From: Chloroflexota bacterium
Lineage (GTDB): Bacteria > Chloroflexota > Anaerolineae > UBA7937 > B3-Chlor
Reading direction: 5' to 3'
Length of the DNA: 64,000 nucleotides
Assembly: GCA_030603665.1 (NCBI GenBank)
Contig: JAUVXJ010000002.1
Location: forward strand, 248,001 to 312,000
Shown here: positions 17,769 to 29,226 of the stretch, one piece after another
Layout: each line of letters begins with the position of its first letter
How positions within the stretch are numbered: position 1 is the stretch's first letter
Position numbers and translations under genes: made by a program
The notes under the pieces: model-generated
Told to the model about the DNA's origin: nothing
The model's database searches: none
What the model saw: the letters and a program-made list of their open reading frames with translations, nothing else

Positions 17769-18371
17769 GTGTTGAGAAGGATTCTGCGAAGGTACGACAA
17801 ACGTATATGGGAGGGATCTAGGCTGATCGTGGGTCTAGGGAACCCTGGATCTGAGCGCACCGGGGACCGCCACAATGCTGGCTTCCAGGTCCTCGACAGG
17901 TTGGCGGATCAGCATAAGCTGCCCTTTGACCGCCTGGAGTTCAAGGGGCTCCTGGCTCGAGGCACGATTGGAGGAGAGCCGGTGATTCTGCTCAAGCCAC
18001 TTTCCTACATGAACCTGAGCGGCAGTGTAGTGAAACCTGTACTGAATCGCTACAAGGTAGAGTTGAAGGATGTGCTCATCGTCTGTGACGACCTGGATCT
18101 ACCCCTGGGCAGGATCCGGATCAGAGCCAGTGGAGGGTCCGCCGGGCATCGTGGCATGGAATCCATCATCACTTCGCTGCGAACAGACAGCATTGCACGC
18201 CTGCGCATCGGGATCGGAAGATCAGACGGTGAGCCCCCTGAGGAGTACGTGCTCGAGAGCTTCTCTCCTGAGCAGAGCTTCACCATGAGGGCAGCATATG
18301 AGAAGGCTGTCGCCGCCACCGCGTGCTTCGTCGAAGCCGGCGTAGACGCGGCCATGAACGACTACAACTAG
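17769..18371 (+). CDS. pth: Peptidyl-tRNA hydrolase
   Basis: A 200-residue enzyme that cleaves the ester bond of peptidyl-tRNAs dropped by stalled ribosomes. The family N-terminus LIVGLGNPG begins at residue 19; the catalytic His is in RHNAGF, and KPLSYMNLSG and CDDLDLPLG carry the conserved Asn and Asp. The annotated GTG start gives about 17 extra basic residues before the domain; no better start with a ribosome site is visible. It precedes mfd by 9 nt, the widespread pth-mfd pairing. Confidence 0.95.
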   Translation: MLRRILRRYDKRIWEGSRLIVGLGNPGSERTGDRHNAGFQVLDRLADQHKLPFDRLEFKGLLARGTIGGEPVILLKPLSYMNLSGSVVKPVLNRYKVELKDVLIVCDDLDLPLGRIRIRASGGSAGHRGMESIITSLRTDSIARLRIGIGRSDGEPPEEYVLESFSPEQSFTMRAAYEKAVAATACFVEAGVDAAMNDYN

Positions 18372-18380
18372 AGGTGCGAG

Positions 18381-21899
<3,519 letters not shown>

Positions 21900-22017
21900 A
21901 GCTAACTCGCCGAAGGCATCGTACCCCAGACACAGACGAGAGCAATGACCTGGCTTCCCCAACGGCCAAGGACCGTGAGCAGCCTAGAGCAACGGGGTGG
22001 GTGCTGCTAGTTGCTGG

Positions 22018-22281
22018 CTACCTCGCCTCTCGTGCGGCTCGACTACCCTTCTCAGTGAGCGTCCAGGTGTGGTCGGGTCCGCCGCTCGAACACTGATCTC
22101 CCAACGCACAGGCTCCACACTCCTCTCGGCAGGACCCCGCCGCAGGGCTCAAGTACCCCAACCTGGCCAGGTGTTCGACCATCTGCTGCACGAGCATCTG
22201 GTCTACGCCCAGGCTGCGCGCCAGGTCGCCGTAGCTGATCGCTCCACCCTGCGCCAGTGCCCCTAGCAGCCTCTCGAACAT
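22018..22281 (-). CDS. feoC: FeoC-like transcriptional regulator
   Basis: An 87-residue winged-helix protein (LLGALAQGGAISYGDLARSL, then QQMVEHLARLGYL) followed by a Cys cluster, CREECGACALGDQC, that resembles the iron-sulfur or metal-sensing loop of FeoC. It starts 18 nt after feoB ends on the same strand. In enterobacteria FeoC tunes Feo abundance. The low similarity expected for this family means the name rests on the fold, the Cys pattern and the feo context. Confidence 0.75.
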   Translation of the reverse strand: MFERLLGALAQGGAISYGDLARSLGVDQMLVQQMVEHLARLGYLSPAAGSCREECGACALGDQCSSGGPDHTWTLTEKGSRAAREAR

Positions 22282-22299
22282 GCTCCTCTTTCAGCCCCT

Positions 22300-24291
22300 C
22301 TATGAGACTACGTTCGCGACTTGATAGACGAGAATCCCAATCCCGAAGGAGACCAGCAGCAAGAACAGTACGTTGAAGAGAGTCCACCTCCAAGATTTCG
22401 TCTCGTTGAATATGGAGACCACCGTGGCCACGCAGGGAATAAAGAGCATTTGGACCACCAAGAAACTCAGCGCCGCCGCGGGACTCATGATTGTTGGCAG
22501 GGTTTCGGCCAATCCTGCCTCACTGCCCGCTCCGTATAGCACGCCCAAGGAGGCGATGGCGTTCTCCTTGGCCACGAAGCTGGTGAGCAGCGCCACCATC
22601 ATCTGCCAGCTCAACCCCATTAGCGCGCCAAGAGGGGCCAGCAGCCGCCCCGCGCCGGCCAGGAAGCTAGTCTCTATGTCTCCAGTTGGCAGAGCTGATA
22701 ACCCCCAAAGCACCACCGACACAACGAGGATCACGGTGCCAGCACGCTTGAAGAAGGCCAGTGAGCGCTGCCAGATCAGAATGCCGATGGTCTGCCAGTT
22801 GGGCTTATGGTACAGGGGCAGCTCCATGATGAACGCGGCTCGCTCACCTCCGAAGGCGATCCTGTTGATCACCACGCCGGCCACGGCCAACACCAAGAGG
22901 TTCAGCCCCACCAGGCTCCAGGCGACCAGAGGCGCGGCCGCACCGAAGAAGATGGGGGTGATGAAGGCCAGAACCACCATCCTCGCAGTGCACGGCACCA
23001 GAGGCACCAACATCGTGGTAAGAAGGCGGCCGGCCCGCGAATCGATGACACGTGTGCCCATCACCGCCGGTACGCTGCATCCAAAGCCCAGGAACAGAGG
23101 CAGAAAGCTCTTGCCATGCAGCCCCATGAGGTGCATGAAACGATCCATGACATACCCTGCACGAGACATGTAGCCGACGTCTTCCAGCAACCCCATCATG
23201 GCGAAGAAGATGATCAGGATGGGGATGAAAGTGACCACCATCCCCGCGCCGCCGATTATGCCATCCACGATCAAGCTCGTCAGCCAGCTGGGACCGCCTG
23301 CTAGAGCACTCGCCGCGAGGCGGGCGCTGGCCTCTATCACGTAGGTCTCCAGCAACCCCTGTAGTGGCGCGCCCAGCGAATAGGTCAATAAGAACACCAA
23401 TCCCAGGATCCCTGCCAGTACCAGCAGTCCCCAGAGTGGATGGGTGGCCCAGCGGTCCAGTCTTTCAGTGAGGGTGATCTGTCCCACTCCAGGCCGCACC
23501 AGCGCCGCACGAGTCATGCGCCCCACCCAATCATATCGACCACTGGCTACGGCAAGTACTGCGTCCTCGTGTTCTTTCAGTATCTCATGGACCTGCTCCC
23601 AGGTTTCCTGCGGCAGACGGTCCTCCATCATGCGCATGATCTCGTCGTCTCCCTCGAGGAGCTTGAGGGAGACCCAGTCCGATGGATAAGGCTGCGGCAC
23701 ATGCGCAGCCACCAGATGCTCGAGCTCCTCCAGGACCGCCCTGTGGTCCTCTCTGATCTCCGGTCTCTTGGGTTCGTACGTGGCCTCGTCACGTGTCAGT
23801 TCGTCGACGGCTTCCACCAGCTCACGGATTCCCCGGTTGTTGGTGGCCGTCATCGGCACGACCGGCACACCCAGCGCCGCCTCCAGCACCTCGGGCTCGA
23901 TCTTCAGCCCTTGTTGGTCCGCCACGTCCATCATGTTCACGGCCACGATGACGGGAGTTTGCAGGGACAGCAACTCGGCGACCAGATACAGGTTCCGCTC
24001 CATGGAGGAGGCGTCGATCACCGCTACGACCACGTCGGGCCGCTCTTTGATGATGTGATCCCGGGCGATCACCTCCTCGGCGGAGTTGGCCGTGAGGCTG
24101 TATGTCCCTGGGAGGTCCACGATGTCCACGCTGATACCATTGTGCGAGTAGGTGCCCTCCTTGCGCTCCACCGTCTTCCCTGGCCAGTTCCCCACGTGCT
24201 GGCTGAGGCCGGTCAACAGATTGAAGACCGTCGACTTGCCCACGTTGGGTTGTCCAGCCAGCGCCACCCTGATCCTTCGCCCCTCACTCAT
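22300..24291 (-). CDS. feoB: Ferrous iron transporter FeoB
   Basis: A 663-residue Fe(II) transporter. The N-terminal G domain has G1 GQPNVGKST, G3 DLPGTYSL and G4 NMMD (within residues 1-170). A GDI-like spacer region follows at 170-270, then a polytopic membrane domain with two Gate repeats, including GCSVPAVMGTR and GLSWQMMVALLTSFVAKEN. It lies between feoA and feoC in the order expected for a complete feo operon, 27 nt after the feoA fusion gene. Start codon ATG 24291. Confidence 0.96.
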   Translation of the reverse strand: MSEGRRIRVALAGQPNVGKSTVFNLLTGLSQHVGNWPGKTVERKEGTYSHNGISVDIVDLPGTYSLTANSAEEVIARDHIIKERPDVVVAVIDASSMERNLYLVAELLSLQTPVIVAVNMMDVADQQGLKIEPEVLEAALGVPVVPMTATNNRGIRELVEAVDELTRDEATYEPKRPEIREDHRAVLEELEHLVAAHVPQPYPSDWVSLKLLEGDDEIMRMMEDRLPQETWEQVHEILKEHEDAVLAVASGRYDWVGRMTRAALVRPGVGQITLTERLDRWATHPLWGLLVLAGILGLVFLLTYSLGAPLQGLLETYVIEASARLAASALAGGPSWLTSLIVDGIIGGAGMVVTFIPILIIFFAMMGLLEDVGYMSRAGYVMDRFMHLMGLHGKSFLPLFLGFGCSVPAVMGTRVIDSRAGRLLTTMLVPLVPCTARMVVLAFITPIFFGAAAPLVAWSLVGLNLLVLAVAGVVINRIAFGGERAAFIMELPLYHKPNWQTIGILIWQRSLAFFKRAGTVILVVSVVLWGLSALPTGDIETSFLAGAGRLLAPLGALMGLSWQMMVALLTSFVAKENAIASLGVLYGAGSEAGLAETLPTIMSPAAALSFLVVQMLFIPCVATVVSIFNETKSWRWTLFNVLFLLLVSFGIGILVYQVANVVS

Positions 24292-24318
24292 CGCTCCAAC
24301 CAGCGTCCCTTCGCCTGG

Positions 24319-25014
24319 TCACTCACCACATGCGGTCTGTCTCACCCGGATCCTCGCTGCCTCGCCTCGGCCGAGAGCGATACGCGTGTTCCGGACGCCG
24401 ACGATCACGGGACCGTGACCGTAATTCTGAAGCATCGTTACCTCAGCACCCGGGGTGAAGCCGAGCGCTGAGAGCCGGCTCAGCAACGTATGCCCGGCAT
24501 CGAAGTCGTGAACCACCGCGGTCTCTCCCGTCCCAAGTCCCGCCAGCCGCCCAATTCCAAAGTAAGCCTCGGTCTGCACGTGATCCGGATCGTGCTCCCT
24601 GACTTTCCTGATCATCCAGTCGGCGCGCCCTGTTGTGTCCGCGGGTTCCTGTACGTGAACGATCTCCACACCCCGGTGTCGCTGTTCTAGCCTGCCCACC
24701 ACTTCCGCCACACCGGAGTTCAGCTTCCCAGTGGGCACAACCACCACCCGTTCCGCTCCACGCCGGATCACGGCCTCCACCGCGCTGGCGATCGAAGGCC
24801 GCCGTCCGCCCTCATACCCTACTTCCACGAGATCGTACCCGCCGCCTTTCCTCACCGTGTTCGCCAGTTCCTCGTGCTCCGGTGCCACCGCCCTCCTGGA
24901 GCTGCCCCAACGCAAACGCCAACCCCTCGCCGACCCCCTTCGCCCGCTGTATGCGCCTCCGCTGGCAGCTATGACCACGCCCGTCTTCCTCATTCTCGCT
25001 CGCTTTCCCTGCAC
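24319..25014 (-). CDS. Fusion of CbiX-like chelatase domain with FeoA
   Basis: A protein of up to 231 residues with two parts. Residues about 45-150 match the CbiX/SirB half-domain pattern (PSIASAVEAVIRRGAERVVV, then GVEIVHVQEP), the fold that inserts Co or Fe into tetrapyrroles. Residues about 165-230 are a FeoA SH3-like domain (LSRLSALGFTPGAEVTMLQN, RIALGRGEAARI). The usual N-terminal GHGS metal site of CbiX is not seen, and the first 40 residues are unusually Arg/Gly-rich. GTG 25014 or ATG 24993 may be the start; ATG 24993 has AGGGA 12 nt upstream. It is the first gene of the feo operon. Confidence 0.75.
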   Translation of the reverse strand: MQGKRARMRKTGVVIAASGGAYSGRRGSARGWRLRWGSSRRAVAPEHEELANTVRKGGGYDLVEVGYEGGRRPSIASAVEAVIRRGAERVVVVPTGKLNSGVAEVVGRLEQRHRGVEIVHVQEPADTTGRADWMIRKVREHDPDHVQTEAYFGIGRLAGLGTGETAVVHDFDAGHTLLSRLSALGFTPGAEVTMLQNYGHGPVIVGVRNTRIALGRGEAARIRVRQTACGE

Positions 25015-25041
25015 ATCAAGCCCTTTATTGGTCTTTATTGC

Positions 25042-25092
25042 TAATAGTTCCTATTATTAACACATTATACTCCCATTCTTGCCCTTTGTCAA
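25042..25092 (-). promoter_or_regulatory. feo promoter with palindromic operator
   Basis: Reading leftward, a perfect TTGACA (25087-25092), a 17-nt spacer and a perfect TATAAT (25064-25069) direct transcription into the feoA fusion gene. The perfect 6-bp inverted repeat TAATAG-TTC-CTATTA (25042-25056) covers the expected start point. Its location fits a repressor that blocks transcription when iron is plentiful. The motif is AT-rich like Fur and DtxR boxes but is not the textbook sequence of either. Confidence 0.7.
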
Positions 25093-25212
25093 GCGCCGGA
25101 CCTTGAGAATGCATGGAGGTGCGCGAAGGAGATCGAAGACCTGCGCGTGGACGTCGCCTGAGCCACGATGATGTGCGCATGGCCGCCTCCCCCAACTTCC
25201 GGGAGTCTCTGG

Positions 25213-25241
25213 TTGACAAACCGGCAGCGAGGGTATAAAAT
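25213..25241 (+). promoter_or_regulatory. Promoter of tRNA-Leu
   Basis: TTGACA at 25213-25218 and TAAAAT at 25236-25241 are spaced 17 nt and lie 10 nt before the tRNA 5' end. This is the expected distance for a stable RNA promoter. Confidence 0.7.
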
Positions 25242-25251
25242 ACCACTTAGA

Positions 25252-25337
25252 GCCCCTGTGGCGGAATTGGAATACGCGGCAGGTTGAGGGCCTGTGCCCG
25301 CAAGGGCGTGCTGGTTCGAGTCCAGTCAGGGGCACCA
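25252..25337 (+). tRNA. tRNA-Leu, anticodon GAG
   Basis: The 7-bp acceptor stem GCCCCTG/CAGGGGC is perfect, followed by a discriminator A and an encoded CCA at 25335-25337. The anticodon loop TTGAGGG gives GAG. The variable arm GCCC-GCAA-GGGC is a long class II arm as in tRNA-Leu, and the T arm is CTGG-TTCGAGT-CCAG. The D arm is present but was folded only by eye. Two decayed copies of the 3' half occur at 27037 and 33569. Confidence 0.93.
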
Positions 25338-25345
25338 AGTTCATG

Positions 25346-25370
25346 GAGGGCCACGCCAGGCCCTCTTTCT
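25346..25370 (+). terminator. Intrinsic terminator after tRNA-Leu
   Basis: GAGGGCC and GGCCCTC form a perfect stem with a 6-nt loop, followed by TTTCTC. It starts 8 nt after the tRNA CCA end. Confidence 0.75.
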
Positions 25371-25596
25371 CTTCCAGGATACCGGCCTCACGAAACAGTA
25401 GTACCAAGTCGGGCTTGGCTGCAGCGCAACCAGAACATCCCCAGAAACACCTACAACGAGGGCCGAAAGAGGATCAGCCAGGATTCCTCGGAACAAGTCA
25501 CCAGCCTCCTTGTCCCAGCAAGAGGGCATGGTTGAGAGCAAGTAGGGGCGGCAACACCAACAGTTGTGACGGCTACTAAGAGCCCCTGGAGGAGCA
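25371..25596. other. Intergenic, no gene recognised
   Basis: This stretch between the tRNA terminator and dinB has no ORF with a recognisable product and no clear LexA-type operator. GGAGGA immediately before dinB is its ribosome site. Confidence 0.4.
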
Positions 25597-26778
25597 ATGC
25601 CTAGCACAGGTGTGGCCCCGATGACAAGACGGCACATCCTCCACCTCGACTTTGACGCCTTCTTCGCATCGGTCGAAGAGATCCTCGATCCCTCCCTCAA
25701 AGGCAAGCCGATCATCGTGGGAGCACCCCCGGAGCGGCGTGGTGTAGTGGCCTCCGCCTCCTACTCCGCCCGTGCCTTCGGCGTCCGCTCGGCCATGCCT
25801 ACCGCTCAGGCCCTACGCCTCTGTCCCCAGGCCATCATCCTCCCCCCACGTCACAAGATCTACGGGGAATACTCTGCGCGCATGATGGCCATCCTCTCCG
25901 AGTACACTCCCCTCGTAGAGCCCCTCTCCCTGGACGAAGCCTTCCTCGACGTGACTGGGTGCAAGGCCCGCTGGGGTTCGCCCGAGGAACTGGCTCACCA
26001 GCTCCAGGAGCGGTTAGCGGCGGAACTCGGGCTGACCGCTTCCATCGGCCTGGCGTCCAACAAACTGGTGGCCAAGATCGCCTCGGGCCTGGAGAAACCC
26101 CGCGGTTTCGTGGTCGTACCCCACGGGAGAGAGGCTGAGTTCCTGGCTCCACTGCCGGCGGAGAAGCTGTGGGGGGTAGGTGAGGTCACGGCCGGGAGCC
26201 TGCACGAGATGGGCATCTCTACCATCGGGCAACTTGCCGAGCTTCCTGCGGCCCAACTGGAGGCCCGGTTCGGCCGCCGGGGGCGCGATCTCCACCGACA
26301 GGCCAGGGGCATCGATGATAGCCCTGTCGTGGTCGAACGAGAGGAGAAGTCGCTCAGCCGGGAGACCACATTCGCCCAAGACGTTGGTGACCCCCAGGTA
26401 TTGAGAAAGAAGCTGCTCGTCCTTAGCGAGAGTGTGGCCCGCCAGCTCCGCAGGCGGGGACTGCGCGGGCGGACCGTCAAGCTCAAGCTGCGCTACTCGG
26501 ATTTCAAGACCCTCACCCGCCAGGTGACTATGGGGACTCCAACCGACCTGGAGCAGGTGATCTTTGACCAGGCGGCGAGACTTCTCGACAAAGCCTGGGA
26601 TAGGGCGACACAGGTGCGCCTGATCGGGGTGGGAGTGACCAAGTTTGATACAGAAGAGAGCCAACTGAGCCTGTTCGAGGGAGCGGGCGACGGAAGAATT
26701 GAGAAGCTGAGGCGGCTGAGCCAGTCTGTTGATCGGATCAGGCAGAAGTATGGCGACGAGGCGATACGGCGAGGCTAA
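25597..26778 (+). CDS. dinB: DNA polymerase IV
   Basis: A 393-residue Y-family translesion polymerase. Catalytic acidic residues are in LDFDAFFASVEE (about 14-25) and SLDEAFLDVT (about 108-117), and YSARAFGVRSAMP is the finger motif. The little-finger domain follows, and the C-terminus carries a canonical beta-clamp binding motif QLSLFEG (about residue 360). ATG 25597 has GGAGGA only 3 nt upstream; ATG 25621, directly before the polymerase domain, is an alternative. It lies between the intact tRNA-Leu and its first relic. Confidence 0.95.
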   Translation: MPSTGVAPMTRRHILHLDFDAFFASVEEILDPSLKGKPIIVGAPPERRGVVASASYSARAFGVRSAMPTAQALRLCPQAIILPPRHKIYGEYSARMMAILSEYTPLVEPLSLDEAFLDVTGCKARWGSPEELAHQLQERLAAELGLTASIGLASNKLVAKIASGLEKPRGFVVVPHGREAEFLAPLPAEKLWGVGEVTAGSLHEMGISTIGQLAELPAAQLEARFGRRGRDLHRQARGIDDSPVVVEREEKSLSRETTFAQDVGDPQVLRKKLLVLSESVARQLRRRGLRGRTVKLKLRYSDFKTLTRQVTMGTPTDLEQVIFDQAARLLDKAWDRATQVRLIGVGVTKFDTEESQLSLFEGAGDGRIEKLRRLSQSVDRIRQKYGDEAIRRG

Positions 26779-27036
26779 TCGGCAAGTGCCTCAGCTCGCA
26801 GCGAAAAGCGAGAGATCGAGGCACATCACCCGTTCCAGTTCTATGTCCCCGTACTCTGTCTGCATGCCCAAGCGTGCAGGTGCCATCATCTGACCGGAGC
26901 GGAGCCTGAAGATGGCGTCTGCACCTCCAAGTCACTGACTCTCACACCTCCTTTGCACGCTGCTATTCAATAGCCCTCTCTGTCTCGCGTGCATACCCTG
27001 CAAACAGACGCACTGTCTGTCACCTAACCACCAATT
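26779..27036. other. Intergenic with no recognised gene
   Basis: Between dinB and the tRNA relic there is no supported gene. A 45-codon minus-strand open stretch (about 26797-26931, ending VMCLDLSLFAAS) reads like a protein tail but has no start and no recognised family, so it may be a fragment. Confidence 0.35.
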
Positions 27037-27095
27037 GCAGGAGCGAGAGGGCCCGTGCCCGCGAGGGCATGCTGGTTCAAGGCCAGTCAGGGGCA
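27037..27095 (+). pseudogene. Decayed tRNA-Leu 3' half, copy 1
   Basis: From about 27047 the sequence follows the tRNA-Leu from its anticodon loop through the variable arm, T arm (GCTGGTTC then CCAGTCAGGGGCA) and acceptor 3' strand. The CCA is replaced by TGA. The 5' half is absent, so it cannot fold as a tRNA. A GGAGAGCC hairpin follows, as at the intact gene. Confidence 0.8.
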
Positions 27096-27100
27096 TGAAG

Positions 27101-27128
27101 AAGGAGAGCCCCACAAGGCTCTCCTTCT
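27101..27128 (+). terminator. Hairpin after tRNA relic 1
   Basis: AAGGAGAGCC pairs with GGCTCTCCTT around CCACAA and is followed by CT. Its place and shape match the terminator of the intact tRNA, although the stem sequence differs. Confidence 0.6.
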
Positions 27129-27301
27129 GTCGCGTCAGGCCGGTCTCGAGGGATGGAAGACCGATCAGTATCGGCGACCCCAGTACACGGTTCCTGTCCT
27201 CTGTTTGCCCGCCGCGTGCGCGTCTGTCACCCTCCGTGGATTCCGCCGATCCCAAGCGCACTTGCGACCTGGCACCTTGCCGCCTACAATGGGTCTGAGA
27301 G

Positions 27302-29188
27302 ATGATGAGATTCCATCGCAGATCCCTGTCTTTGGCCTTGGTTCTTGCCCCTCTGTGCATGATGGCATATCAATCCCTTGTTGGCTGCCGCTCGGCAGCA
27401 GTACCTCAGTGGCAGCCAGCGAGTAATGGCATCAAACCCCAGAGCGATATCGTCTTCGTATCCATCAGCCCCCTTGACCCACAAACCCTGTTTCTGGGTA
27501 CATATGAGCCCGGCGGGCTTCACTTCTCAACCGACGGAGGGACGTCCTGGCAAAGATGCAATGGCGGGCTGCCAGAAGTGACGGTGTTGTCCCTGGCCCA
27601 CCACCCTACCGACCCCCTGACACTCCTCGTCGGGACCGTACACGGCGTCTACAAGAGCACCGATGGCGGGAATACCTGGACGCCCGTGCCCGTCCTGCCC
27701 AGAACCTATGTGTACGCGCTGGCTTGGGCGCCCGATGGGGGAGCAATCTACGCCGGGACCGAAGGCCAGGGAGCCTACGTCTCCACCGATGATGGTCTGT
27801 CGTGGGGGCCGACGGGGCCAGAAGGATCGTCGATCCTCTCCCTGGCTGTGGCGCCCAGTGGGACCGTCTACGCTGGGACCGCAGGCCAGGGGATATGGGT
27901 CAGCGATGGTGGTGGATCCCACTGGCGAGCGGTTCCGGAGCTGCATGGTACATTCGTCCCCAATCTGGCTGTGACCGTCGCGAGGACGGTCTGGGGCCTG
28001 GCCGATGGCAAGTTGTACGTCAGCCACGACGATGGTGAAACCTGGCAGCTGGCAGGGCCGGACGGATTCGAGGGGCGCTCCGTGGCCGTCGATACCCTGG
28101 CGGGCGAAGTGATCTACGCCGGCGGCCGGGCTGAGGGAATGGTCATCAGCTTTGATGGGGGTCAAACCTGGGAGATGGTGGAGGATGGGCTGCCGGACAC
28201 CAACTTCACTTGTCTCGCTGTCGATCGTACCGAGCCTCATACCGCCTATCTGGGCACCAAGGGTTCGGGCCTGTTCAAGACGACTGACGGAGGTCGTACC
28301 TGGTTCCCCATCAGCGATGACGTGGGGAGAAGGGTGATCACTGCCCTCGTGCAGGACCCTCAGCGATCCCAGACGCTCTACGCTGGAACCCTGCACGGGG
28401 TCTACAAGTCCCAGGATAGCGGCCAGAGGTGGACGCTGGTCAGCGGTGAATCAGGAGAGCTGTACGTCCAAGCTCTGGCGGTGGACCCTGAGGACCACCA
28501 GACCATCTATGCTGGGACGGATGGAGGGGTCAACGTAAGCCACGACGGCGGTGCCACCTGGGAATGGGCCAGCGAGGACCTGGGAAGCATCACCATCTTC
28601 TGTCTGACCATCGACCCTGAGAATCATGACACGGTCTACGCTGGCAGTTGGGGCAACAACGCCCTACGCACTCTCGACGGAGGAAGTAGTTGGGCGCCCA
28701 TTCATCACGGGCTGGAGACGCTGTCTGTGTATTCCTTTGCCGTCAGTCCCGTGGACCCGCAGGTGCTGTATGCAGGCACGGTTGAGGCTATCTATAAGAG
28801 CACCGACGGAGGGGAATCATGGACGATCCTGCTGAGTTTGCGTGAGAGCATCACCACCTTCGCCCTCCTCATCGATCCCACAGACTCATCGGCGATCTAC
28901 GCTGGCACCACCGATGGGGTCTACTGCAGCGCCGATGGGGGTGAGAGCTGGACGCCAATGCGTGAGGGTATGGAAGAGGTCACCGTCACCACCCTGGCTG
29001 GGGATCCAGAGAACGGCGTTCTCTATGCAGGCACCGAACACCACGGCCTCTTCCTTTGGGACGGCGCCGGCGAGCACTGGACTCGCTGGGGATTCGAGGA
29101 CACCAGTGTCTACGCCATAGTGATCGACGAGGTCACAGGGGATCTATGGGTGGGGACGGAGGAAGGAGTGTTCAGTTGGGAGCCATGA
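27302..29188 (+). CDS. Lipoprotein with 13 BNR/sialidase-type repeats
   Basis: A 628-residue exported protein. The signal peptide ends in lipobox LVGC (Cys29). The rest is a chain of beta-propeller blades, each marked by an Asp-box such as STDGGTSW, STDGGNTW, SFDGGQTW or SADGGESW; thirteen can be counted. The linkers repeat an LYAGT-like strand. The family covers sialidases, photosystem assembly factor Ycf48 and VPS10-like domains, but the catalytic Arg triad of sialidases is not apparent, so binding is more likely than hydrolysis. It is convergent with a glycosidase gene and lies between two tRNA relics. Confidence 0.8.
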   Translation: MMRFHRRSLSLALVLAPLCMMAYQSLVGCRSAAVPQWQPASNGIKPQSDIVFVSISPLDPQTLFLGTYEPGGLHFSTDGGTSWQRCNGGLPEVTVLSLAHHPTDPLTLLVGTVHGVYKSTDGGNTWTPVPVLPRTYVYALAWAPDGGAIYAGTEGQGAYVSTDDGLSWGPTGPEGSSILSLAVAPSGTVYAGTAGQGIWVSDGGGSHWRAVPELHGTFVPNLAVTVARTVWGLADGKLYVSHDDGETWQLAGPDGFEGRSVAVDTLAGEVIYAGGRAEGMVISFDGGQTWEMVEDGLPDTNFTCLAVDRTEPHTAYLGTKGSGLFKTTDGGRTWFPISDDVGRRVITALVQDPQRSQTLYAGTLHGVYKSQDSGQRWTLVSGESGELYVQALAVDPEDHQTIYAGTDGGVNVSHDGGATWEWASEDLGSITIFCLTIDPENHDTVYAGSWGNNALRTLDGGSSWAPIHHGLETLSVYSFAVSPVDPQVLYAGTVEAIYKSTDGGESWTILLSLRESITTFALLIDPTDSSAIYAGTTDGVYCSADGGESWTPMREGMEEVTVTTLAGDPENGVLYAGTEHHGLFLWDGAGEHWTRWGFEDTSVYAIVIDEVTGDLWVGTEEGVFSWEP

Positions 29189-29226
29189 CGCTCGCGGTAG
29201 CCTGAGCTTCGAGGCGACCACCGGCT

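Noticed and set aside
25338-27300. An integrase or excisionase gene expected near the tRNA remnants
   Set aside because: None is present; the only gene there is dinB, which is a housekeeping-type polymerase.
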